Origin: Candidatus Avelusimicrobium gallicola
GTDB taxonomy: Bacteria; Elusimicrobiota; Elusimicrobia; Elusimicrobiales; UBA9959
Direction of reading: 5' to 3'
DNA: 53,264 nt
Assembly: GCA_020722185.1 (NCBI GenBank)
Contig: DYLH01000008.1
Coordinates: 8,673-61,936, forward strand
The notes under the pieces: model-generated
What the model was told of the DNA's origin: nothing
Databases searched by the model: none
Seen by the model: only the letters and a program-made list of their open reading frames with translations
Translations under genes and position numbers: made by a program
Shown: one piece after another, positions 8,958-16,897 of the stretch
Layout: each line of letters starts with the position of its first letter
How positions within the stretch are numbered: the first letter of the stretch is position 1

Positions 8958-9238
8958 ATAAAAGGATTGTCTAATATGTTTTGCGCTTGACAATTGAAAG
9001 AAATTGCCAAGAGAGATAACACGACTACAAGCGCTTTATGTTTCTTTGTCGTATTTATATCCTAGCCTTTTGTGTAAGAGTCCTGTTTGCCATTTTGTTT
9101 GATTTTTTGTCCTTAGTTTTCATAGACCTAAACAAAATCTCATAGAACTTTTGGACATAGGTCCTTTCTGTTGCAATTTGTCCATTGACTATAATGCTTT
9201 TTGCTTATAAACTGTATAATATAGTAGTATTGAAATCT
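8958..9238. other. Divergent intergenic region with pilin-side -10 boxes
   Basis: No convincing gene is present. TATAAT occurs at 9190-9195 and 9215-9220 on the plus strand upstream of the pseudopilin ATG at 9239, but neither has a well-spaced -35. A TTGACA lies at 8988-8993. The arms GACCTA (about 9125) and TAGGTC (about 9158) form an inverted repeat. There is no Shine-Dalgarno site before 9239. Confidence 0.4.
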
Positions 9239-11746
9239 ATGAAAAAGAAAAAAGGCTTTACTCTTGTAGAGCTGATGGTGGCTGTTGCCCTTATAGCTAT
9301 AGGGATAATGGCGCTGGTTGAATCTTTCAAATATATACACAGGGGTATACAATTTTCAAAAAATAGGGTTATTGCGTCTAATCTTGCGCAGGAAAAGATG
9401 CAAATAATAAAAGAGAGGATTTACTACAATATAGCACCTACAACGGCGCCTCTTTACCTTAGTGATTTTTCTCCCGCCATCCCTTATGACAATTCATTCT
9501 TTCCGCCAGAAGACATACTTGAAGCGGGAGTGAATTACACAAGGTATGCCTATATACAAAATGTTCAAGAAGTATCTGGTAATATAGTCCCAATTTCACC
9601 TACGGCGCCAGATACTGGTATGCGTCAAATCTCGGTAACAGTGGTTTGGAATGAGGGCAGCGCCACTAAAAAAGTGGAGATTAAAAGTGTAATAACCAAC
9701 AAAGACACAATTATGGCCAATTGCGTTTTTAATGGAACGGTTAGAGATGCTTCGACTTTTGTGCCTATAGAAAATGCGACAGTCAATATGGCTGAAAATA
9801 TCGGGTATAAGGGGACAACAAATAGTTCGGGTTTTTATCAAATAAGTGTGCTCCCGGGAAATTACACTCTTTATGTGAATGCAAGGGGATATTTCCCTCA
9901 ATTTAAGCAGGTTTCGATAGCAGCCAATCAGACACAGACTAATAATTTCAATCTGGTAAAGATGGATAGCGGCACTGTCAGCGGTTACCCATGGCTTAGA
10001 GATCACCTTGTAATAAGCCAGATTGTGGGCTCAACAATAAGCAGTTCTGGTTGGGATCAGGAATATGTGGAAATATTCAATCCCACAACATACACATGGA
10101 CTGTAGATGGGAATATAGGGCTAAAATATCAGAGAATTTATGACACTTCGAAGAAGACCATATCCATGGATTACATAAATAGCGATATAGGGCCTGGTGC
10201 CTATTACCTCTTTGCCAATACCGGCACTATCACAGCCGCTGGTTATTCAAGAAATGCAGACGCCATATGGTCGGATTCAAATAGCATTTCAGATTTCCCT
10301 GATTTTTCAGACCAAAAAAATATAATAAGGGTCTTTGAGGAAGGAGGCGATGAAGGCGGAGGATCGTTGGAGCTTTATAAAATATCTGATGGTCAAATCC
10401 TAGATCAAGTTGGATGGAATAGAAATAACGGAGCAAGCGGGAAAAAAACAGCGCCTTTCTATGAGACATCTCCAATAGCTCAGAGCATAGGCCTACAGAG
10501 AAATGAACTTTACACAAGATACTCAAGCACGGCTGGCCCATCTAAATTTTATGGCCCGGCTTATGATTCAAACAACAATTCTAGAGACTTTGGTGATTGT
10601 TATAATCCAATACCAGTTCCTCCAAGAAATTCTTCCTTTACATCCACGGTAATATCCGGCACGCCGGCAATAGGCGCAATAGCCAGTTGTTCTGACGGTC
10701 TTTCAATTGCCACTACAGCTTATTCTTCAGGTTACAGACCATATGCGTATTTTCTAATTCCAGATGTCGCTACGGGAACATGGTCATGTATGATAACCAG
10801 TAATTCATATACTTTGCGCCATGACACAGTAACCATTGCGTCTTCAGGCGATAACTTTGTATTTGGCTCAACATGGACTTTCCTTGTCTCACAAGCTGAT
10901 GTCGCATATATAACCGGTAAGGTACTTAGTTCCTTTAATAATCCCATATCTCCCCAGATAAAAGTCACAAATTTTTCAAATGAAGCGTGGGCCAGAACTA
11001 CAGACGGTGTTTATATAATAGAGGTGCCTGAAGGTTATAATAGTATTACTGCCAATCCCGGCAGTCTTAATCCATTATATGTTTCCATAACTTCGGCTGA
11101 TATACATGTGGCCCTTGGAGAAATAAGGGGAGGGGTGGATTTTATACTTTACCCGGGTGGCAGAATATCTGGTTTTGTCACAAGAGATGGGCACAATCCA
11201 CTGCCGGGCATAGCTGTAACTATAAGTGATTTTACAGGGCTTGCAAAGGATGTGCAGGTAACTGGATCTGATGGCAGATTTACATCAAACAATCTAAGCA
11301 CTGGAACATATTATGTGGAACCATCTATAGATCCTAAAGAGACATGCGCGCCCAGCTCAACCACCGTAAATATAGTTTCGCCGGGAGTTACATATTTCTC
11401 TTCGACATTCACAGTTTCAAATGCTCTAGGCTACATAAAAGGAAGTGTGTCATATCACGGAGAACCGGTTAGAACTGGTGCATTGATAGTGGTTACCACA
11501 GTGACAGTATCTTCAATGCCAAACATAAGCACAGCAACTTTGAGCGGGCCGCCTTACTATATGACATCTTCAAATGAAGATGGCAATTACACCGCTGAAG
11601 TAAGGCAAAGCACAAACCCGGCGTATAGAGTGTACGCCTTTTATCCTGCCCAAAATGGTTCTACATACACCTTGCTTTCAAGTACGGTCACAAATGTTCA
11701 GGTCTTGTCTGGACAAAGCGTTACGGGGGTGAATTTCTCATGGTAG
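9239..11746 (+). CDS. Giant pseudopilin with carboxypeptidase-regulatory and lamin-tail-like domains
   Basis: The 835-aa product starts with a type IV prepilin signal, KKKKG|FTLVELMVAVALIAIGIMAL, where Glu5 and cleavage after Gly6 are recognised by the prepilin peptidase. The ATG at 9239 was chosen because it puts the signal at the N-terminus. After a PilV/GspI-like stalk (to about residue 150) comes a CarboxypepD_reg-like beta domain (about 160-240). Next is a domain like a lamin tail (about 252-430: HLVISQIVGS, QEYVEIFNPTT, LYKISDGQILDQVGW). Several more carboxypeptidase-regulatory or Ig-like modules follow (about 555-835). Normal minor pseudopilins are under 200 aa, so the cargo is exceptional. 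It may form a pilus-tip adhesin. The end overlaps the next pseudopilin by 7 bp. Confidence 0.8.
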   Translation: MKKKKGFTLVELMVAVALIAIGIMALVESFKYIHRGIQFSKNRVIASNLAQEKMQIIKERIYYNIAPTTAPLYLSDFSPAIPYDNSFFPPEDILEAGVNYTRYAYIQNVQEVSGNIVPISPTAPDTGMRQISVTVVWNEGSATKKVEIKSVITNKDTIMANCVFNGTVRDASTFVPIENATVNMAENIGYKGTTNSSGFYQISVLPGNYTLYVNARGYFPQFKQVSIAANQTQTNNFNLVKMDSGTVSGYPWLRDHLVISQIVGSTISSSGWDQEYVEIFNPTTYTWTVDGNIGLKYQRIYDTSKKTISMDYINSDIGPGAYYLFANTGTITAAGYSRNADAIWSDSNSISDFPDFSDQKNIIRVFEEGGDEGGGSLELYKISDGQILDQVGWNRNNGASGKKTAPFYETSPIAQSIGLQRNELYTRYSSTAGPSKFYGPAYDSNNNSRDFGDCYNPIPVPPRNSSFTSTVISGTPAIGAIASCSDGLSIATTAYSSGYRPYAYFLIPDVATGTWSCMITSNSYTLRHDTVTIASSGDNFVFGSTWTFLVSQADVAYITGKVLSSFNNPISPQIKVTNFSNEAWARTTDGVYIIEVPEGYNSITANPGSLNPLYVSITSADIHVALGEIRGGVDFILYPGGRISGFVTRDGHNPLPGIAVTISDFTGLAKDVQVTGSDGRFTSNNLSTGTYYVEPSIDPKETCAPSSTTVNIVSPGVTYFSSTFTVSNALGYIKGSVSYHGEPVRTGALIVVTTVTVSSMPNISTATLSGPPYYMTSSNEDGNYTAEVRQSTNPAYRVYAFYPAQNGSTYTLLSSTVTNVQVLSGQSVTGVNFSW

Positions 11747-12240
11747 AGGTTAAAAAGAGAAAAGGCTATACTCTAACAGAAATGATGATGGCTGTGGGCA
11801 TAGTGGGAATTCTTTTTGGGGTTGGCGCGCCTATACTTAATCAGGCGACAAAGAATTTTATGATGTCTACTGCCAGAATGGAGCTTCAGACTGAAGCGAG
11901 GTCAGTGATGTATCTAATAACCAGGAATTTAAGACAAGCTCAAATTTCCACTATCACGATATCAAGGTATAATTCATCTCAGCCATATTATTCAAAAATA
12001 ACTTTTACAAAACAGGATGGGAAACAATACAGTTTTTATCAGAACAATAAGCAACTTGTAATGCAATTTGGATCAATGAATAGGGTGCTTAGTAATAATC
12101 TTAGATACCTGGCCTTCACTTTCCCCGAGTCAAGCGATATGGAAATAATTTCTATTTCCATGACTTTGCAGAAAGATATTTATGAAGGTCAGAAAAAAGC
12201 GCTTCACATGGCAAGCGAAAAAGTGCGAGTAATGAATTAG
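11740..12240 (+). CDS. GspJ/PilW-like minor pseudopilin
   Basis: The 166-aa product has the prepilin motif KKRKG|YTLTEMMMAVGIVGILFGV, with Glu5 present. A body follows with RNLRQAQ and beta strands typical of GspJ/PulJ minor pseudopilins. The start lies inside the end of the giant pseudopilin gene, so the two are translationally coupled. It probably assembles with its neighbours into a pseudopilus tip complex. No GspD/E/F or Pil ATPase genes occur in the window, so the assembly machine is elsewhere. Confidence 0.8.
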   Translation: MVEVKKRKGYTLTEMMMAVGIVGILFGVGAPILNQATKNFMMSTARMELQTEARSVMYLITRNLRQAQISTITISRYNSSQPYYSKITFTKQDGKQYSFYQNNKQLVMQFGSMNRVLSNNLRYLAFTFPESSDMEIISISMTLQKDIYEGQKKALHMASEKVRVMN

Positions 12241-12267
12241 GGAATCCGAATTAGTTTGGAGGCTTTT

Positions 12268-13668
12268 ATGAGTAGAAAGGGGATAATACTTCCTGTAGTC
12301 GTGATAGCTTTTGTTTTTTTGGCCATTACAGTGCCTTTTCTGATTAAACTTGTCATTGCAGACACCAGAGCGTCTGTGTCCGTGCATAAAAAATCGATAG
12401 CTTTTAATTTGGCTGAGGCGGCAGTTGAAAGGGGATACTGGAAGGTTAAATCTTCCACTTCAATTTTTAAAAGCGTTATGGATGGCTATACTCTGGCTGG
12501 ATATAATTTTGACTCCACTTATTCAGATATCTCTGGCGGATATTACAGGATAAAAATTTCATCTGGCCCATCAGCAAATCAGGTGACCATAGTAGGCGAG
12601 GGGAAAGACTCAAATAACAGAGAAATTCGCGCTATAAAAGCGGTTTTTGAAAATAAAACTGTGTATAGCCCGCTTATAACAAATGGGAATTTTACATCCA
12701 GCCAATTTTTGACTGCATTCTGGGGCTCGATAATGGCCCAGGGGAATTTCAGCCTAACAGATGCCAATGCCGCAAAAAGATATTTCCCAAGGAAATATGC
12801 TAAGGGGGTTGTTACAGGACAGGGCTCTTATACAAGAGATACAAATGGCTCAGCTCCACCAAACACAGACAATGTCGAGTGGTGGTCTATGTATCAATAT
12901 GTGCCAGAGTTGCCTATGCTTGATTTCGCGACTTTAAGAGCTCAGGCACAGGCCACAGGTACCTTGAATAGATATGATCTTAAATCACATTACAAGGGTT
13001 CTCCATGCAAGACTACAACAGGGCCCCTTGGTGGTGGATATAGTATATGTAAAAAAATACCTGTTCAGCCATCTACTTACACCGCTAGCGATGTGGTATG
13101 GTACTGGGATGGCAATGTCACAATACAGGGATATGAAGGATGCAGTGGCAATTGCCCCTTTTCGTCAGCTTGCCATAATCATGGTTTTAAGGGGACTCTT
13201 GTTGTAAGGGGAAATTTGACGCTCAGGGATGCTGGGTGTTATAAATTTTCAGGCCCAGTTCCCTATTATGCCCATTTAGACCATTATAAACTCCTTCAAA
13301 AAACTTATGACACAGCGGCCTCAAATGAATATCCAGCCGATATTGGATATCAAGTAAATAAGACAACTTTTAATTTTGGCACAGAAAGTTTCAGACCTTG
13401 GCCTGGTCAAAGTTCTGGCTGGGTGCATACAGTGATAGCGAGAGGCTTTACCTATGTGGGTGGAAATCTTACCATAGTGGGCCCTTACGGATTTGGAGAT
13501 TTTGTCGGGGCTGTGTGGGTGGTTGGAAATGTTTCTTCTTCAGGGGGAAGCGGAACGGCATTTTGCGGCGTTTTTTATAATGACCAATTGAGCGTGCCAG
13601 TGCTCAATGTTGTCTTGATTAAAAAATCATGGCAGGAACAAAATCCAAGTTCACAGGCGTGGATATAA
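12268..13668 (+). CDS. PilX/GspK-like pseudopilin with large C-terminal region
   Basis: The 466-aa product begins SRKG|IILPVVVIAFVFLAITVPF and continues with AFNLAEAAVERGYWKVKSS, the PilX/GspK-type helix. As in GspK there is no Glu5, so it probably caps the tip. The region after residue 150 is rich in Gly, Tyr and Asn and in LTIVGPYGFGD-type strands. It also has cysteine pairs near residues 245-300, suggesting a disulfide-stabilised beta-helix that is probably surface exposed. The ATG at 12268 follows a GGAGG at 12258-12262. It is the third gene of the pseudopilin set. Confidence 0.75.
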   Translation: MSRKGIILPVVVIAFVFLAITVPFLIKLVIADTRASVSVHKKSIAFNLAEAAVERGYWKVKSSTSIFKSVMDGYTLAGYNFDSTYSDISGGYYRIKISSGPSANQVTIVGEGKDSNNREIRAIKAVFENKTVYSPLITNGNFTSSQFLTAFWGSIMAQGNFSLTDANAAKRYFPRKYAKGVVTGQGSYTRDTNGSAPPNTDNVEWWSMYQYVPELPMLDFATLRAQAQATGTLNRYDLKSHYKGSPCKTTTGPLGGGYSICKKIPVQPSTYTASDVVWYWDGNVTIQGYEGCSGNCPFSSACHNHGFKGTLVVRGNLTLRDAGCYKFSGPVPYYAHLDHYKLLQKTYDTAASNEYPADIGYQVNKTTFNFGTESFRPWPGQSSGWVHTVIARGFTYVGGNLTIVGPYGFGDFVGAVWVVGNVSSSGGSGTAFCGVFYNDQLSVPVLNVVLIKKSWQEQNPSSQAWI

Positions 13669-13695
13669 CACAAAAATAGAGAGGATAAAAAACGC

Positions 13696-13725
13696 TTGAC
13701 AAATGTCAAATTAAATTCATAACAT
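13696..13725 (+). promoter_or_regulatory. Promoter of the subtilase gene with overlapping palindrome
   Basis: A TTGACA (13696-13701) lies 18 nt from TAACAT (13720-13725, 4 of 6 to consensus). The -35 is part of the inverted repeat TTGAC-AAAT-GTCAA (13696-13709), a possible operator. A GGAGG site precedes the GTG start at 13773. Confidence 0.5.
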
Positions 13726-13772
13726 AGCAGGAAAGCATAAGACAGGTCCATTCCCTGTCGTGGAGGTGTAAA

Positions 13773-14963
13773 GTGAAAAAAATTATAGTATCTATGGTTG
13801 TGATGTTTGCTTTGTCCCAATTTGCATCGGCCTCGCAGAAAATAGTAATGCTTAAACCTGATAAAACGATAAAAATGTCAATTGATCAGGTTTCTTCTCT
13901 TGGCGGAAAAATAGTGAGGCAAATCCCGCTTATAAATGCCGTGGTAGTTGAGTTCCCGGATTATGTAAAAGATTCTGAGATTTACACCCTTGGTGTAGTT
14001 GATAAGGTCGAAGAGGATAAATACATAAAATGGATAGAAGAAACTTCATTCAAATCAAATCCTCTGCCGACAGTGGAAAATGTCATTGAAAAGCTCAATA
14101 ATGGAGAATATAATTTTTCTTTTGAAACACCTAGGATCTACTCTGAGAGAGCTACTGAGCTTCCATGGGGCGTGAAAAAGGTAAATGCATCAGCCGCATG
14201 GGACTACACTCAGGGAGATGGAGTAAAGGTGGCGGTAATAGACACTGGTATAGATTACAATCATCCAGATCTGAAACCCAATTATTACGGCGGATACAAT
14301 GCCGTAAAGCAAAATAATGATCCTCTTGACGATCATGGACATGGCACACATGTCTCTGGCACTATTGCTGCTGTCAAAGACTCAAAGGGCGTAGTAGGTG
14401 TTGCCCCTAAGGTGAAACTTTATTCCGTTAAAGTCTTGGATTCCAATGGCTCGGGACAGTACTCATGGATAATAGATGGAATACAATGGGCTGTTGACAA
14501 TAAGATGCAGGTAATAAATATGAGTTTAGGAGGTCCTTCGGGCAGTGACGCCTTAAAGGCTGCCGTAGAAGCCGCTTATAAAGCTGGAATAACCATAGTT
14601 TGTGCCGCTGGCAATGATTCCGGGCCAGTTAATTATCCTGCCAAATATGACAAGACTATAGCAGTTTCAGCCTCAGATAGAAACAACAAAATTGCCTATT
14701 TTTCTTCAAGAGGACCTGAAATAGACTTCATAGCTCCCGGGGTTTCCATTTATTCCACTTATAAAGGTGGAGTTTATAAAATTCTTTCTGGGACATCTAT
14801 GGCAAGTCCTCATGTGGCTGGTTTAGCGGGGCTCGCCATATCCAGCGGAGCCAAAACCCCACAAGAGGTGAAAGAGGCTTTAAAAAAAGCCGCTTCTTCA
14901 ATAGGCCTTAGCGCAAATGAAGAAGGCAATGGATTCATAGACGCTCTAAAGTTGGTGAAATAA
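13773..14963 (+). CDS. Secreted subtilisin-like serine protease (S8)
   Basis: The 396-aa preproprotease has a signal peptide (residues 1-20), an inhibitor_I9-like propeptide (about 21-95) and an S8 catalytic domain. The triad is intact: Asp in VAVIDTGID, His in HGHGTHVSG and Ser in SGTSMASPHVAG. The oxyanion Asn is in CAAGND. It ends shortly after the catalytic domain, so it has no sorting domain. It starts at a GTG with GGAGGTG 8 nt upstream. It has its own promoter and a strong terminator, so it is probably monocistronic. Placement after the pseudopilins suggests extracellular export but does not prove it. Confidence 0.93.
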   Translation: MKKIIVSMVVMFALSQFASASQKIVMLKPDKTIKMSIDQVSSLGGKIVRQIPLINAVVVEFPDYVKDSEIYTLGVVDKVEEDKYIKWIEETSFKSNPLPTVENVIEKLNNGEYNFSFETPRIYSERATELPWGVKKVNASAAWDYTQGDGVKVAVIDTGIDYNHPDLKPNYYGGYNAVKQNNDPLDDHGHGTHVSGTIAAVKDSKGVVGVAPKVKLYSVKVLDSNGSGQYSWIIDGIQWAVDNKMQVINMSLGGPSGSDALKAAVEAAYKAGITIVCAAGNDSGPVNYPAKYDKTIAVSASDRNNKIAYFSSRGPEIDFIAPGVSIYSTYKGGVYKILSGTSMASPHVAGLAGLAISSGAKTPQEVKEALKKAASSIGLSANEEGNGFIDALKLVK

Positions 14964-14975
14964 TATCACAAAAAG

Positions 14976-15015
14976 AAAAGCCCCGCTTTTTTAATGCGGG
15001 GCTTTTTTATTTTTC
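14976..15015. terminator. Bidirectional intrinsic terminator
   Basis: AAAAGCCCCGC (14976-14986) pairs perfectly with GCGGGGCTTTT (14996-15006) across a 9-nt loop. A T-rich tail follows on the plus strand. The A-rich left flank supplies a T tail on the minus strand. It sits between converging genes and serves both the subtilase gene and the 15021-15743 gene. Confidence 0.92.
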
Positions 15016-15020
15016 TATAT

Positions 15021-15743
15021 TTACCAATTCAGATACTTGTTCCCTACGAGTTGATCAAGGCGCTGTTCAACTATTTTAGACTTGTTCGCTTTTCTTTCTT
15101 CTAGATTTTTTTTGAGTTGTGAAATTTCGCTTTCAAGTCTCTTTACTCTTATTTCCTGCCTTTTTGTCCTGATATCAAAAAGTTCATTTAATTTTACTTT
15201 TATGTCCTCTTTTATCTTGCCCTTTTCGCTTTCTTTGGCATTTTCATATTTCAAAGCAAGTTCTCTCACTTCATATTCCAAAGAAATGCCTCTAACAATG
15301 TCTTTTTCAATACCGGGCTCATTGGCCATTTTCCCCATATTAAGGAATCTAGCTGCCATCATCATTGTGCTATCATATTTTCTTTCATTGCTTTCTTTAA
15401 GCTTGGCAAGCTTATCCGCAAAAGCTGGGTCATTTTTCTTTATAACACTAAATACTTTACTTTCCAGCTCAGCAGGTATTTCCCAACCGCGACCTGCATT
15501 AACTCTGCCTACTCCAAGTCTTTTCTTGGCTCTTCCTTGCATTATGCCTAGTCTTGCGCCCTTCCCTAGATTTCCAAAGCCCATGCCATCGCCCATAGGT
15601 CCCATCCCATTTGGTCCCAAAGGCGGGGTGTTAACTTCTGAAACACCTTCCTCACTGTCTAAGTCTTCTTGAGCTTGAACTGATATGCTTATAACAGTGA
15701 GAGCGGCTAAGGCCGCAACAAGAAACATTTTACTCTTTTTCAT
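15021..15743 (-). CDS. Periplasmic coiled-coil protein of ECF sigma operon
   Basis: The 240-aa product has a signal peptide (residues 1-24, ending SVQAQ). A Gly/Met/Pro-rich segment follows (about 40-75). The helical remainder (about 85-235) has dense Lys/Glu heptads that should form coiled coil. It resembles Spy/CpxP-like or metal-sensing periplasmic proteins often encoded with ECF sigma factors, but the family is not certain. It overlaps the anti-sigma gene by 4 bp and shares the terminator at 14976. A role as envelope-stress sensor or effector is inferred from context. Confidence 0.6.
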   Translation of the reverse strand: MKKSKMFLVAALAALTVISISVQAQEDLDSEEGVSEVNTPPLGPNGMGPMGDGMGFGNLGKGARLGIMQGRAKKRLGVGRVNAGRGWEIPAELESKVFSVIKKNDPAFADKLAKLKESNERKYDSTMMMAARFLNMGKMANEPGIEKDIVRGISLEYEVRELALKYENAKESEKGKIKEDIKVKLNELFDIRTKRQEIRVKRLESEISQLKKNLEERKANKSKIVEQRLDQLVGNKYLNW

Positions 15744-16207
15744 TTTTCCTCCTGAAACACTTCTTCTAATTTCTCCACCTTAGAAATCGATATTTTGTAC
15801 TCAAGCTGAGATTCTGTAAAATCGGCGCTGTCGTATTTAATATCAGATATCTCATTTTCAATATCTGAAATGGCGCTTTCTAAATTATTACTGGATACAA
15901 GATTATATTCATTTTTTGACAATGGCCAGACAAATAATAGCATAAGAGCAAAGGAGAAAGCATAAGCAAAAATCTTTTCTTTAAGTCCAAAATTAGAATA
16001 ATTTTTTTGTGCGGCGTAGGAAAGAATTTTTTGGCTTACAGATAAAGATGGTGTCATGTTTGAGGCGTCAGAAAAAGCCTGCAGGGTTTTTAGATCAGCT
16101 TGGCATGCCTCGCAGGATTTTATATGCTCTTCAATTGCTTTTATCTGATCTTTGGGCAATTCCCCGTAGTATAGAAGAATAGTTTTTTCCCTGTTAGCGC
16201 AAATCAT
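15740..16207 (-). CDS. Zinc-finger anti-sigma factor
   Basis: The 155-aa product carries the ZAS/zf-HC2 signature EEHIKSCEACQ (His-x3-Cys-x2-Cys), which binds zinc and clamps an ECF sigma factor. One transmembrane helix (about residues 88-103) follows, then a short periplasmic region. A GGAGG lies just before the ATG. It sits 37 nt after the sigma gene and overlaps the downstream periplasmic gene, giving the usual sigma/anti-sigma/target order. Confidence 0.85.
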   Translation of the reverse strand: MICANREKTILLYYGELPKDQIKAIEEHIKSCEACQADLKTLQAFSDASNMTPSLSVSQKILSYAAQKNYSNFGLKEKIFAYAFSFALMLLFVWPLSKNEYNLVSSNNLESAISDIENEISDIKYDSADFTESQLEYKISISKVEKLEEVFQEEK

Positions 16208-16244
16208 CTTTCCTCCGATAGATATAACGAAAAGAAGTTTCTTT

Positions 16245-16829
16245 TTATTGCAGTCTTTTTATTTTTTCTTTTATTTTCTCAAGGCCGCGACTAAAACTTG
16301 CCAAAGCCGTGCCAATAGGTATGCCAAGTTCTTGCGCTATTTCTTTAAAAGATAATCCTGCAAAATGTCTCAAGGATATGATGTCTCTCTGTTGGCTTGA
16401 TAGTTCATTCATGGCTGAAATAATCAACTCTTCTTTTTCTTTTTTGATCATTTCACTTTGAGGATCTCCAACAGAAGCTAAGAACTCTTCCTTGAATGTT
16501 TCATCCTCGCCTTCTCTTTTAGCGTCAAGGGATGTGGCCTCGCGGTAGAATTTTTCTTTTTTGTTTTTACGGCTGTCAAGAAAAGTATTTCTAGCCATAA
16601 GAAAAAGCCATGCAGAAAATTTATTTTGAGGTTTATATGAAGGCAGTTTATCTATCATCTTTATGAATGTCTCTTGAAAAATATCTTCAGCTTCATCTGT
16701 ATTCAGGCATAGAGAAAGAATATAAGGATATAGCTTGCTTCTATATTTATTAAAAAGCTCATCAAAAGCTTTTGTCTTTCCAGACAAATAATCTTTTATG
16801 AGTTCATCATCTGTTCTTTCCTCTGGCAT
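16245..16829 (-). CDS. ECF (RpoE-type) RNA polymerase sigma factor
   Basis: The 194-aa product has region sigma2 (FNKYRSKLYPYILSLC, DEAEDIFQETFIKM, FSAWLFLMARN) and region sigma4 (LSSQQRDIISLRHFAGLSF, KEIAQELGIPIGTALASFSR). There is no sigma3, as expected for ECF factors. It is the first gene of a minus-strand operon with its anti-sigma factor. A TATAAT ends only 7 nt before the ATG, so the mRNA may be leaderless. Autoregulation is usual in such operons but its own target promoter cannot be identified here. Confidence 0.92.
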   Translation of the reverse strand: MPEERTDDELIKDYLSGKTKAFDELFNKYRSKLYPYILSLCLNTDEAEDIFQETFIKMIDKLPSYKPQNKFSAWLFLMARNTFLDSRKNKKEKFYREATSLDAKREGEDETFKEEFLASVGDPQSEMIKKEKEELIISAMNELSSQQRDIISLRHFAGLSFKEIAQELGIPIGTALASFSRGLEKIKEKIKRLQ

Positions 16830-16836
16830 CAGGAAT

Positions 16837-16842
16837 ATTATA
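16837..16842 (-). promoter_or_regulatory. -10 box 7 nt before the ECF sigma start codon
   Basis: The minus strand reads TATAAT, then seven bases (ATTCCTG), then the ATG at 16829. With the usual 6-7 nt from -10 to start site, transcription would begin at or next to the A of ATG. No Shine-Dalgarno sequence fits in that space. Confidence 0.55.
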
Positions 16843-16897
16843 TTACTTTGCCGAATAATTAATTAGGTATAATCTATACTATGATTTGAGGATTTTA

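Noticed and set aside
9185-9238. Upstream in-frame ATG for the giant pseudopilin
   Set aside because: It would bury the prepilin signal 18 residues inside the protein and includes a TATAAT box; the ATG at 9239 places the signal at the N-terminus.
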